A stretch of DNA of 64,000 nt, taken from positions 27,664,987 through 27,728,986 of the forward strand of contig NC_132880.1 of assembly GCF_030463535.1 (NCBI RefSeq), given 5' to 3'. The notes below the pieces were generated by a model. It did no database searches. It was not told the origin of the DNA and saw nothing but the letters and a program-made list of their open reading frames with translations. The position numbers and the translations under genes are program-made. Origin of the DNA: Salminus brasiliensis. Taxonomy: Eukaryota; Chordata; Actinopteri; Characiformes; Bryconidae. Below are positions 25,435 through 36,809 of the stretch, piece after piece; within the stretch, counting starts at the first letter, position 1, and the number at the start of each line of letters is the position of its first letter.

Positions 25435-25487
25435 CAGCAAAGGAACGGGAAGGAACCAGAGGAACACCCCTCAACAGTGAGAGGGAA
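25435..25487 (+). other. 5' UTR part of exon 3 with a tandem NAGNAG acceptor
   Basis: A pyrimidine stretch (CCTTTTTACTGCAG) ends at 25434 and is followed at once by a second CAG, so either of two acceptors three bases apart could be used. The remaining 50 or so bases lead directly to the ATG at 25488. Confidence 0.55.
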
Positions 25488-28400
25488 ATGTTCCAGTTTG
25501 GAAAGTACCCCATGGACATTTTAGAAATGCTTAGTGGACACCAGGCTCACCAGTTCAAAGGCCTGGGGCTGGAAAGGCAGCTGCAGCACCAACAGCAGGT
25601 TCAGCTTCAACACCAGCAGCAGCTTCAGCAACAACAGCAACAGCAGGGTGAGGCCTCTGGTGCACTCCTCTCTGGACTGGGACTAGGTTCCCTTCAAGGA
25701 TCTAGAAGTAATGCATTTTCAGATTCCTCTTCGATCTTTGCCAAAATGAGTGCACCACCTCCACCCATCCCCCAGCAAACTCAGTCCTCTTCAACGCAAA
25801 GCTCGCGCAAATCTAGCAAGATGAGCAGCAGCAGCAGCAGTGGAAGTGGGACTTCAGCATCTGGTTATCCACAGTTCTTACGTCCCTTTCACCCTGCAGA
25901 GGCTGCTCTGGCACAAGAGCAACTTCACTCGGGGATGGGCCGTTTTGATTTTGCAGGAGGAAGTAGTAGTGGTGGATCTGGAGTAATTGGAGGAGTTGTA
26001 ACATCTGCTCCCCCTCCACCACCCTTGCACCCTGGCCTGTCCGTGCCTCAGCCATCCCCTGGACCATCCTCTTCATCGCCTTCCCCCTCTAGTTCAACCA
26101 CCACTTCCAATAACCCCCCTAGCAGTAGCAGTACAGTGGCTGGACTTGTTGGAGCCCAGTCTGATGCCCGAAGTTTACACCAGCAGTTCAGTTGCATGCT
26201 TGCAGCCAACCAGTACTTCCTCTCTGGAGTGCCTGCCAATGCCAGCTTAGAGCAGTTTTTAGTTCAGCAGGGCCCCCATAATCATCTTGGTCTTGCTGAC
26301 TCAAACACAGGCCTTGCTCCTCCCCCAGCCCTTCACCCGTCTCACACCCATGCTCACCCAGCCCCTCAGCCCCAGCAACAGCAGCAACAGCTACCACCCC
26401 ATGCCTTGTCTCACCCTCATAGCCATGCCCACCCACATCACCCTCTTCACCCTGCCCCCCAGCCTTCACCTCTTGGTGGGTTTGATTTTCAAGGCATCCC
26501 TGTTCTTTCCTCCAATCAACTAGCTTCTCTAATGCAACAGGAAGCTGGTCTTCCTCTCCCGCTCCCACTCCATCTTTCTGTCCCAAAGGATGATGGGAAG
26601 GGGGATGGTGGATCTGGTGCTGGAGGAAGCGGAGGTAGCGGCAGCAGGAGAAAGAAAGCAATGGCTGGTTACCTGCCCCAAAGAAAGACAGAAACTGGTG
26701 GTGGTGGTAGTAGTAGTAGTGGTAGCAGTGCTACCTGCCACAACAATTCTGGGGCACATAGTCATGATGGGTCTTCTGGCCTTGTTGGAGGAGGTGGAGG
26801 GGTTGGCATGAGGGGTCTTGGTGGTGACCCCTCCTCCATCCTCTCCTCTTCAACACCGTCCTCCTCCTCTTCTTCAACTGTCTCTTCCTCCTCTTCCTCT
26901 GCCCCCTCCTCAAACTCTGCCTCTGTCTTAGTATCAAATGTTTCACAGATGCCCAAAACCGATAATCAGTCTGCCATGACTCCCACTGTTACACAGCCTG
27001 AGCCAGAGCCTCTTTATCACTGTGGGGAATGTGGCAAATCATTCACACACCTCCCCGCTCTTCGTAGACACATACGCAGCCATGAAGGAGAAGTTAATGA
27101 TCCGAATAGCAGTGCTAACACAAACCCAAACGCAGGCCACCAGCATCAGTCAGATACAGGTCTCCCTCACTCAACTCAGGATGGCATACCTCAGCAAAAT
27201 GCCCATCACCAACATGAGCAGAATCAGCAACAGTCCAACCCAGACCCCTCTTCTTCCTCGTGTCCAAGTCCAGATAAAAGTTACTGTTGCAATGAATGTG
27301 GGAAAGGTTTCAAGAAAAGAGGGCATCTCCTTCAGCACGGTGTCATCCATTCTGGAGCACGTCCATATGCTTGCTCTACCTGTGAGAGATCTTTTAACCG
27401 CCGCGAATCTCTCACTCGACATGAGAAAATTCACGAGGATAAGCCTTACCGCTGTCCAGCATGTGGCCGCTGCTTTAGAGAGAGCACGTCTTTGCTTAAC
27501 CACGCTGCCTCTGGCTCATGTGACAAACCAGGCAGGGGATCGAGATCAAGAAGCAGTGATGGCAGCAGCTCGGTGAGTTCAGAAGGCAAGGTGGAAGGGG
27601 ATTTCCAAGGTCTCGGAGATGAAAAGGGTTTGGGATATGAAAAGACTGAGGAAAGTGGAGCGGGAATGTCCTGTGATGACCTGTATCAGCAGGACCGAGG
27701 GGGGAGTTCAAATCCTGCTGATAAAACAGAAGGGAAATATAATTCAGCATATTCAAGAGATCTTTACCAAACGTCCTACAGAGTTGACGACTATCGTCGA
27801 GCACAGGCTAACCCGACAACGTATGCTGGAGATGGCTCTTGTAGTAACAGTATGTCTGGCCCCGCTCTCAGAAAAGCGCCCTTGGCTCCGACACTTCACC
27901 CGCACCCTCCAAATCAGCAACAGCATCACCACCACCAACCACAGCCTCATCTTCCACTTTCTTCTCTACTGGATGACTCTGAAGATGAGGTCACAAGTAG
28001 CGCCATGTCTGCGATTGCTGCAGCTGCGGCTGCCTCTGTCTTACCTGCTGAAATGAACACCGGTGGGGCACGAGAGGAAAGAAGGGACATAATTGGAGGT
28101 TTGTTAGGTGGACTTGGATTCGGGACTATGAGTGGCCCATCCTCTACGTCTGCAGGAAATGGAGCGAATGAAGAGTGCCTGAACGGGTCCATGATGCCCT
28201 TGTCTCACCCTGCTCAACAGCAGCCCAACTCTCAAAATGCCACACCTAATGCCAAAACAAAGCGGCCACGTAAGCCTAGACAAAAGAGGGAACCTAGGCC
28301 AGGTGGTATCCTTGGAGAGGGTGTAAAGCGGCGGAGAAGTAACCAGAATGGGTCTCGCGGGGATGGAGAAAGGCCTTATTTATGCACTGTTTGTGGACGT

Positions 28401-29431
28401 GGCTTTGGCAGACGTGAGACCCTGCGTAGGCATGAGCGTGTTCATACAGGGGAGAAGCCATTCCATTGTGATGTCTGTGGCAAAGATTTTCGAGAGCCTT
28501 TCCATCTCACTAAACATCAGACTGTTCATTCAGGGGAGAAGAACTACAAGTGTTCCCTTTGCGGAAAAGATTTTGGTTACGCGCAAAGTCTGAAGCGACA
28601 CGAAAAACTGCACCTGAGAGGGGATTTCAAGCCGAGACGGAGCAAAACCAAGTCTTCTGCAAACCGCGGCCAGACGACGGTCAGTCAAGATAATAGTCAA
28701 ACAAACCCTGGTTCCTATTACTCTTATCCTCAGGATAAAGCTCAAGGATCCACTGCTAGCACATCAAACCAGCCTCCGCCTAGGCTGTACACGTGTGAAA
28801 TCTGCTGGAAATCTTTCCGTCATCACTTCCACTTGACGGCCCATCACCAAGCTATCCATGAGCATGGAGGGGAGAAACTTTTCTCGTGTGAGGTGTGTGG
28901 AAAAGCCTTTGCCTACTCCAACAGCCTGACAAGACATAGATTATCTCAGCATGGTTTGGCACGTGCAGGACCTCCCACCCAACCAACAGGAAGTGGGTCT
29001 AGTGGGAACACCTCATCCTTAACTGAAAGTGAAGCTGCTACCAACGCGCTCCTTCATCTGACTCCAGACAATGGCGCCCATGGTGTACAGCAATCCCATT
29101 CAACCATATCGCATACGCAGCATCTTCACCCTCAACCTGCTGGCTATTCCCCTCTCTTCTACACACCAGAATCGAATTCCCATGGTTCAAATACCAATGC
29201 CCCTTCACACTCCCAACACTCACACTACTCGCACTCCGCTGTAGGGCCGCTCTCCCATCAACCACCAGTAACTGGGAAGGGGCAGCAAATTTACCCAGGG
29301 GTTACAGGAAACCCCATTCATTCGGCTCCTCCTCATATCCATCTTTCTTCCTCTTCGCTTCCTCAACATCACCACCACCATCACCAGCAGCAGCAGCAGC
29401 AGCAACAGCAGCAACAACAACAACAACAACA

Positions 29432-29462
<31 letters not shown>

Positions 29463-29482
29463 CAACAACAACAACAACAACA

Positions 29483-29533
<51 letters not shown>

Positions 29534-30242
29534 ACACCCCCACCACTCCTTTCAGATGCCGTCCCAGCATCTGCCAAATCCCGTTCAGCTGCAAGGGGAT
29601 GTCCAGAAAAAGAAAAAAAAAAAAAAGAAAAAAATTAGATTAGTCAGTGGGGGGCAGCTGGTGAGAGAGTTCACTGATTTTGAAAGCGCTCAAAGGCGTA
29701 GATTTTTAAAAAGGAAGAAACGCAGGCTTCAGCATCAGATTAAAATGAAAAAGTGGATAGCCCATCTTAGGTGGGCCAAATATATGGGAGGAATTGGAAT
29801 TAACATAGGGGGCGGTATGTGGCGCGCGGGCCGGTTGAAGTTCAGAGGTCTGCGATCTTTGATGGTCCCCTTAAGGTCCTTCCCATGCCCTATTTGTCCC
29901 TCCACCACTTTTATGAGGCGGATAACCCTGTCAGTCCACCGCGTGACGAGGCACCCTCCCAGGAAACACGGTTGTCGGGCTCGCCTACGATGCGTGGTCT
30001 GTGGCAAGCGTTCCCGAAGGCTTCTATCAGCTCTTCGTCATCGGGCTCGGCACCTTTCTCAAGGCTCTTTCGCTTGCCCCCGTTGCCCCTCTCGATTCTG
30101 GAATGGCACCCTGCTGCAGCGGCACGTTTATGCTTGCCGGCGTGTCGGTGTAGGACGAAAAACATCACCAAAGGGGACTCATTATCAGAAAGTAGAGGAT
30201 CATTTTGCAAGATCAGTCGGCATAGCGATGTACAGGCACTAA
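25488..30242 (+). CDS. Large C2H2 zinc-finger protein with polyglutamine run, ZNF865-like
   Basis: A 1584-residue single-exon protein, presumably a nuclear sequence-specific DNA-binding regulator. The start ATG gives MFQFGKYPMDILEMLSGHQ, which recalls the FQSYPFDFLEFLNHQ-type N-terminus of ZNF865. Gln-, Ser- and Pro/His-rich low complexity follows. Zinc fingers fall in groups: one at about 511-533; three at about 600-680, the last ending H-x5-C instead of H-x3-H; three at about 964-1042 with TGEKPF/SGEKNY linkers, preceded by a basic NLS-like RPRKPRQKREP; two at about 1102-1155. Residues 1300-1349 are 50 uninterrupted Gln, followed by a Lys/Arg-rich stretch. Three further finger-like modules lie at about 1466-1550, the last C2HC. 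Orthology to ZNF865 is suggested, not proven; it could be another ZNF of the 19q13-type cluster. Confidence 0.9.
29385..29534 (+). repeat. Coding (CAG/CAA)50 polyglutamine tract
   Basis: Fifty consecutive glutamine codons, counted by frame from the ATG at 25488, follow a short histidine run. CAG and CAA codons alternate in blocks, so the DNA is less pure than the protein. The opposite strand gives spurious poly-Leu and poly-Val frames. Confidence 0.95.
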
Positions 30243-30812
30243 ACATTTTCATCCAGAAGAAAATCTGACCTTTCACACTGATGAGTTTTGAGAGCCAGAG
30301 AGAAACATGTGATCATAGTCATAGTGGAGAATCTGCTTCGAGTCCACTACATATTCACACTTACCCATTATGCACATGGTCTCTGGCTTCAGCCAAGAGA
30401 GTGCCTCTTATAATAAATGACTTGGTTAACATGAACATTAAAGCCTGTACCTAAAAGAAAAAGAAAGAAAAAATCCATTAAAGACATGGATCTCTAACAT
30501 GGTTTCTCCAAAGGGGAAGAATATTTTAGATTATGAGACTGTTTTGGTAGCACCTTTGTTGTTATGGTAGCATCTCTATCCTCTAAAAAATGCATTCATT
30601 ACGTATTTTCGTAACTTTTTTTGTGCTGCGATGATGGATGCGAACCAGTAAGAGTGAACTAATCTGAACAGTAACAATCTTTCTCCGAATTAGTCCCCCC
30701 CCCCTCCCCATTATTACTCAGAGTTTGACAGTATAGTCTTTCATTATTCTCAAATATATGTAGCTTTCTGTTCCTTGTGGACTTGTGTTTTTATTGTTGT
30801 CCCCCCTTCTCA

Positions 30813-30843
<31 letters not shown>

Positions 30844-31613
30844 CCTTTTTCTTTTCTTTTTGTCTTCTTTATACAATTATTCAAATGCTTGCCCTGGAAC
30901 TTAACGTTGCTGTTTGGGAAACTGTTAAAGAACATAACTGTGTATTCTCTAAGGACAACACTTACTAAGACACTTAAGTTTTTAAACCATGACTATGCGA
31001 ATCTAATGAATCTAGTTGAACCTTCAGAACCTTTTGAATCGTGAAATTTGCTGCAGAACTGATGGGGAGGGAGAAGCATAGCGCAATAGATGCCATGTTC
31101 CATGTGTTTAATGTCCCTTTTTTTTAATGTAATTTTGTAGGTATTTTTATGACAAGTGTTATATCTTTGGTTAAGATGGATTGGCCGTAAGAGTGGAGAA
31201 ACCAGTCCGTACTGTAAAATGCGTATTATATTTTATTATGTATCAGTTGTTTTTTTGTTTGTTGCTTTTTTTTTTTTTTTTTATTCTTCAAAGTACAAGT
31301 TTTTTTTTAATCATTTGTACTATTTGTGGGTGGGTGTGTGTATGTTGTAAGATGAGGGGAATATATGTATCAATGTGATTTATTATTATTTTTTTTGCCC
31401 TCCCCTTTGTTTTTTTACCCCTCTTTTGGTCTGTCTAACCTTAACCAGTTTAGCACAGTTCCCCAACACTATTGTATACATTTCAGTACTTTACTTAGCT
31501 CCTGTCCCACTGTTTTAATCTCAGTAAACTAAAATATGAAATATAAATACTAAACTATTCTTTTCTTTTTCCTGCGTCAACAAAAATGGTGAGTCCCGCA
31601 GAAAACTAATAAA
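30243..31613 (+). other. Probable 3' UTR of the zinc-finger gene
   Basis: No coding potential follows the stop. The stretch is U-rich when transcribed, with T runs at about 30818-30843 and 31267-31282. It has an early AATAAA at 30412-30417 and a later one at 31608-31613 followed by a T/GT-rich region (about 31623-31660). Both are plausible cleavage sites; the distal one suits the long conserved-looking AT-rich tail better. Confidence 0.55.
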
Positions 31614-32722
31614 AAGGTTAAAATGTCTTTTGAGGAGGTTTGATATTTTTAGGTGGGGGAAAAGCTTGTTCTGTTTGGGTTCCGGCCTCCAGCGCCGTCA
31701 CCCCAGAGCTGATGGATTGTCTGCTTTGTGGCACGTAGGTTAAATAATTTAGAAATCCCAAATAAGAGGACGGACCAGGTGTTGTACACCTGGTGCTGTG
31801 GTGCGGTGCCTTGCCTCTCTCCGGCTGTTTACCGCTCACATGTGCTGGCACATGCCCTCTGCGGTGCCACACTCCATTAGAGGCAGAGAGGAGAACGCCT
31901 GCAGGGATGGAGGCACAGAGCCGTCTGTTGGGTTTCTCGCTTTCCTACCCAGGCATGATCTCAGTGCAGTCCTTCTCAGCCCTAACTAAAATATAAGGTG
32001 TGTGCTCTTGTCACAGAAAGTATGATTGGGGAGGGGGGGGGGGGTGTCTTAAAATTTGCCATCAGAATTTGAAAGACAAACAAGATCTTAGAATTCATGT
32101 AACTGTAGGACAACTAAGGAGTCATTTGTTTCAGGTGCAAAAACGTGCAACACTGGAGACCTTCACTAGATGGCGATAAAAGACCCGTGTGCTGCATCGG
32201 TCTTGTCTGAGAGGCTGTAAAATCCTCACTGCTGTGTAATGGACTACCCATGACTGTGGTGTTTTATTCGAGGCTATTTAATACATTGCTTGTTTGGTTA
32301 AAGGGAGTGCACATCCCAAAGGAAGAGCCTCGCCTCCTTTAAAATGAAAGAACCAGTAAGTCAAAGGAAAGGCCAATAGCCTTCGAGCTCGGAGCTATCT
32401 GGAAGAGCTCGTGGCTAACGGAGATGCTTGCTTTAGCAGGTGTTGTTGCAGCACAGCTCTGTATTAGAGGCAAATGCAATGTGCAATGCACTGATAATTG
32501 TGCATACATTTATATAAAGGTATTTTAACTAGCAGTCTACATCTGAAGGCGCTCGCTGATGCGTGTTTTCATTTTTCTACATGCAAGGGCAGATTCCATT
32601 TGATCTCCAGATCTTACAGGAGTTGCCTGCACTAATCCACGGGATCTCGCCAGGCCTCCTTTGCATGTTGTTTTACTCCCGTCTCACGCGGCCCTAGCAT
32701 GGGGAGAAGTCTGGGAGGAGCG

Positions 32723-32785
32723 ACTGACCTACATTTGTCCAATGGGATGCGGCGAAGGGCCGACACTGACCTACTTTAAGCCAAT
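32723..32785 (+). promoter_or_regulatory. Duplicated CCAAT-box module
   Basis: ACTGACCTAC occurs at 32723-32732 and 32765-32774. Each is followed 16 bases from its start by CCAAT (32739-32743 and 32781-32785). The offset of 42 bp is identical for both parts, about four helical turns. CCAAT is the NF-Y core site; binding is inferred. Confidence 0.55.
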
Positions 32786-33009
32786 CGCGTGGAGGCAGCG
32801 CTGCCGGTAGGCAACAACCGCGCGTGTTTAGGCCATGTGCTCGCGCCCAGTTCTGGTGTGGGCCTTAAGGTGCTGTTGAGAGCTATTTGTGTCGGCCAAA
32901 TGGAAACGCTCACGTTTCGGCGAACCAGAAGAGTGTTTAAAGAAACACAAACCTTCTTAAGAAGAGTATTAATATTAATATAGCTATTATTAGTATTGTA
33001 TTACTGTTG

Positions 33010-33047
33010 CTATGTTAGGTTTTATGCATTTTTAAAACCTAACATAG
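33010..33047. repeat. Perfect 15 bp inverted repeat with 8 nt loop
   Basis: Arms CTATGTTAGGTTTTA (33010-33024) and its exact reverse complement (33033-33047) flank an 8-base spacer. Read directly. Confidence 0.9.
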
Positions 33048-33240
33048 TTTAAAAAAAGCTTTTCAACACAGTTTTGCCCCGAGATGTGTGTGTAAACAAA
33101 CAAGCGGCTTCATTCAGGTGAATGAGGGTCTTGTTTTGGTCCTCGGTAGATTCAGTGGTCAGCGCTTGTCAGAAAATGCACTCTCATGACTGCTCTGCTC
33201 TCCTGACGGTGCAGAAACCCTACGTCTGAGAGTCAGCCTG

Positions 33241-33573
33241 AGCACGCTCACCCGGCCACCGCGGAGAAGGGGTTAACCAGGCGGGCGTGGCCTGTCGTTA
33301 ATATGTAAAATATGCAAATTTGAGTCGACGCCGTTGGTGGGCGGCCCTCCTCTGCGTCGTTGCGGGCGGGGCTTCAAGCGGTTCGCTTCGTTAATATTTA
33401 GTAGCCCCCCCCCTCGCGCTCTTCCCCCGTGAGAGGTGATGTCACGAGAGCTGCCCGTGTTCGTTCCAGCTGACTCGAGCCGCGGTCCGCGAGCGCCCGG
33501 AGAAAAGAGAGGGAGCGGAAAAGCGGTCGAACAAACTAACGAGCGAAAGAGCGCGTGAGAAAAAAACAACAGC

Positions 33574-33611
<38 letters not shown>

Positions 33612-34294
33612 CCGACCGTCCAGCTCAACTTGCTCTCGGTGTCCAGCAGACTTTTCGGGGCTTTATCTCTCCAGCCTCTCTGAAGAAGAAGACCAACCAT
33701 TTTAATTCCTCTCGGATTCAGAGCGGCTGGATTTACCGTCCCTACCCCAGTCTGCCCAGGGGTTCATGGCTCGCCTCCCTCCGTCGTGGTGAATCGTGTT
33801 GGACCTCTGGCTCCATGGACGCCCGTCATTTTCAACTGATTCGTTTTTTTGGAGAATATCTGTGTCCTGCCCGGGAGGAGCGCCAACAACTCCGTTTGGT
33901 GACAAATGTCAGCGAATGAACGCTGGACTGTCCGCTGTCCAGACCTCAGCACAGGGGGAGGGCGAACTGCGGCCAGCAGCAACTTTGTAGACCCGAGCGG
34001 CCGAGGATCGTCCAGGGGCGGCAGGTTTGAACGCTCTTAAAGGTGCTCTCACGGCTCGCTCCGGAGGAGATGCAGCGCGCGCTCTGAACACACTGTACCG
34101 GACGTAAACACGCCTTCCAGTTTCCATATGGGAACGGATTAAGGGTGGTCGTTTTCGGCGGATTTAGGAGCTCGAATCCGCGAGTCCTGTGGTCAGCTGG
34201 AAAAGTTAGGAGCCCTGGTGTCCACTGCTCGCCTGCAGAGTGCTTCTTCAGTCCCAGACCTACTCGTTTCAGAGTGTACCTACATCTAGCTCTT
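33241..34294 (+). promoter_or_regulatory. CpG-rich promoter and 5' UTR of dbp
   Basis: The stretch is CpG-dense, with GC-box-like GGGCGGGGC at about 33365 and a (GA)n run at about 33575-33607. The transcription start is not visible; it probably lies around 33400-33600, making a long 5' UTR. An ATG at 33815 in CCATGG context opens a 34-codon upstream ORF ending at 33919. The chosen coding ATG is 34295. The open frame extends further upstream but without another ATG. Confidence 0.6.
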
Positions 34295-34481
34295 ATGTCC
34301 AGACAACTTTCTCAGCTTCTACCGCCAGAGCTCCCCGCTGGAGCCAGTCCACAGTTCGGTCCGGCTAATCCAGCGGCTTCTGCTCCTAATGGACACCTGA
34401 ACTCTATGGCCAGCCTGAAGACTCTCCTGCAGCTTCCCATTAAAGGAGACAACAGAGCGAAAGACTGCTGTGAGATGAAAG
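34295..34481 (+). CDS. dbp: DBP, PAR-bZIP transcription factor, coding exon 1
   Basis: First of four coding exons (34295-34481, 39306-39743, 46636-46880, 47876-48091) that join in frame to 361 residues. DBP is a transcription factor of the proline- and acidic-amino-acid-rich bZIP group (DBP, TEF, HLF). It binds D-box sites as a dimer and conveys circadian clock output. Exon 1 encodes MSRQLSQLLPPELPAG and SLKTLLQLPIK, the short N-terminal module shared by the family, and ends in phase 1 at GTGAAT. DBP is preferred over TEF or HLF because of [16 protein letters not shown] and [15 protein letters not shown]-like FQLQYMDLEEFL and [12 protein letters not shown] are also present, so the paralogue assignment is likely but not certain. 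Teleosts usually have dbpa and dbpb; which one this is cannot be told. Confidence 0.87.
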
Positions 34482-34484
34482 GTG

Positions 34485-34485
<1 letters not shown>

Positions 34486-34541
<56 letters not shown>
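34486..34541. repeat. (CT)n microsatellite beside the dbp exon 1 donor
   Basis: About 28 CT units begin within a few bases of the GT donor at 34482. Read directly. The reverse strand gives a spurious Arg/Glu-repeat frame. Confidence 0.95.
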
Positions 34542-34544
<3 letters not shown>

Positions 34545-36375
34545 GGTTGGGCCTGCAACCCCTAACACCCACTCAATATTCCCAGCGCTGTCACTGGTTT
34601 TTGTGTTGTGGATCTTTTGTGTAAAATAGGACCGAGCCTAGTCAACAGCAGCCCACAGCAGCACTGCTACAGCAGATACTGTGGACAGAAGTGGAACAGC
34701 TAAGATGATTTCTGGTTCAGAGCTGTTCGATCGAGAAAACTTGGCACATTAACGAGAAATACACCTTGTGCTCTTTTCAGGGGTCATTTCAAATAAGCCT
34801 GGTTCAGTTGTACCCCTTAAAGGCGAAATGATTGGTATTAAAGGGATGTCACACTGAGCTGTTGGCCACACATCCATTAATGACTGTGTTTGCTCTGTGG
34901 CCCCCTCTGGTGGAAGATCTACGGCACTGCTGGCTCTGCATTCCTTTTTTTTTTTGTAGTAGCCAGGATGTTGATGAGGATGATGATGATGATGTTGATG
35001 AGCACAGGGATGAACAAATATTGTTGTTGTTTTTTTTTCTTCATTCAAACGAAAGACCAGAGCTTCTCCAGATTAGATTATGTGTAGAAAGTATATTGTA
35101 GATATTTTTCACACAGAAAAAAAAGCGCAGGATTAATTTTTACATGTGAAGCATTGTGCGCTGGCTCTGGCTTCAGTGGTTTTTCCTCATCCAGAGCTGC
35201 TTCTTGTTGGCTTTGTTCAACGCCCTCAAATACACCCACACTCTCTCAATCTTCCTTACTGCCTCTCAACATCCCCCCTCCCCCCCAGCTTGCATGAGTA
35301 CTAGCTCTTTTTTTGTCTGTCAGCCTCAGATTCTTTCTTTTCTCACTTCTGTACCCATTAAAATGGTCCATATGTGTAAACCTGCTTCACTTAGGGGTTG
35401 AGCAGTATTGGCTGTCTGATTATAAAACACTGTTCTACAAAAAAAATAATAACAGCAGTATAAAATGACACTGGCTTGTCAAAAGGTTTAGCCCTCATAT
35501 CAGTCAGGCCTACTCTTAATGTCATTGAATGTAATAGCAAAGTGAAGAGTAAGCAATCTGAGTGGGAAAAGGGTTGAACCATACTATCAGAATTGTGCTT
35601 TTGGTACCAATACCAATTTTAGTGTCAGTGCTCACTACCAAATAATACCATATGCAAAACTGAATTGAACACAAAAACATGTTCGGCCATTTCTTTAGAA
35701 GTACCTTGGCCCAAATCGGTTGTCAGATTCAGTGTATTTCTTGCCGTTCACACTGCTACACAGATGACACTCTGGGCCGCCTTTACTTAAGCTATTCAAT
35801 AACCAGTGCAAAGAATACATCCTCATAGTTGCTTCGCTGTGTTAACCTCTTAAATGATGTGACCTTTGCATTCTCAGGATTACTGTAGTAATCCCATATA
35901 AAGCAATGCAAAGCAGTTCTTTACTGAAGGAATGATTGTAAAAATGCCACGTACAGCTGAAAAATGATTGTACCCGAATGTGGAGTTTAAACCTCAGATG
36001 TCCAGATTCATGTTGAACTGCCTAAGAATGGTGCTGTGTGAGATGAGCTATACACCCCTGCAATGTAATGATCATTCTACATCCTTCTGCATTGCTTTTA
36101 GTCATTCATTCAGATAACTCAATACATGACCCTCATGTCATGCTGCTTTTCATCCCTCCACCTGAATGCAGCCCAGAGACTCTTGTCTTGGTGGAAGCTT
36201 TAAATTCTCGGCTGTGCATGACTGTCACATTCTTGCTAGAGCTCTGTCCCTTAAGGCCGTATTCACAATATACACACAAATATTCAGATAGTCTACAAAT
36301 ATAACAAAAAATGAATGAGAAATTCTACTCTTTAAGTTGTGTGTACTGTTCCCAACTGTTCTTGATAGAGCACTT
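34542..36375. other. dbp intron 1, first part
   Basis: Intronic DNA with a TGATGATGATG microsatellite near 34975-35000 and T runs. Nothing else was recognised. Confidence 0.5.
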
Positions 36376-36606
36376 GCCACTCTACCAGATCACTTCTCCA
36401 AACAGGGCTGGCCCAAGCCTTTATGGGGCCCTAAGCAGATTTTTATTTTGAGCCCCCCACACCACCTCAGCACCAGATGCTATGTCATTTTATAGGGAGA
36501 GAGATATTGTGCAATAAGCTGAAGCTCCCAAGCCTTTATTGACTACCCAAGCGGCGCATATCTGCATTTGCCCAACAGCGGCAGCAGCCAACAGCAGAAA
36601 TTGATT
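36376..36606. repeat. 231 bp direct duplication, copy 1
   Basis: Identical in length to 38553-38783 and differing at two visible positions (TTTTATTTTGAG versus TTTCATTTTGGG). It covers 27 bases outside and about 204 bases inside the hAT-like element that starts at 36403. Confidence 0.93.
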
Positions 36607-36809
36607 AACCTAGTATTAGCTGTGCCAGCTATGAAATTAAATTCATATAAAATGGCTTTTACCTGTGTTATACCATTTTGTTGTATTATTCAATGTTATT
36701 TTTAAAATATGTATTTTTCATCATGATGTCTTGGTGCTCTTGGGGGCCCTCTGGTGGTGTTGGGGACCTAAGCGGCCGCGTAACTGGAGTATGCCTTTGG
36801 CCGGCGCAG
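36403..36809. mobile_element. hAT-like non-autonomous element
   Basis: The left end is CAGGGCTGGCCCAAGCC. The right end, reverse-complemented, reads CTGCGCCGGCCAAAGGC, an imperfect terminal inverted repeat of the CAGGG type usual for hAT. The adjoining 8-mers TCTCCAAA and TCTCGGAG match at 5 of 8, consistent with a decayed 8 bp hAT target duplication. Inside, 'ggggccctaagc' occurs near both ends. There is no transposase frame. Confidence 0.6.

Larger units (their letters stand above)
31614..33240. other. Intergenic region between the zinc-finger gene and dbp, upstream regulatory DNA
   Basis: No gene was recognised. CpG content rises from about 32640. The stretch holds a duplicated CCAAT module (32723-32785) and a perfect 15 bp inverted repeat (33010-33047). 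Given the direction of dbp, it probably contains distal promoter elements. Confidence 0.5.

Noticed and set aside
29220..29594. Poly-Leu and poly-Val minus-strand ORFs
   Set aside because: Reverse-frame readings of the CAG/CAA tract.
34145..34294. N-terminal extension of DBP
   Set aside because: The frame opens at a GTG with no ATG before 34295; the family N-terminus begins close to MSRQL.
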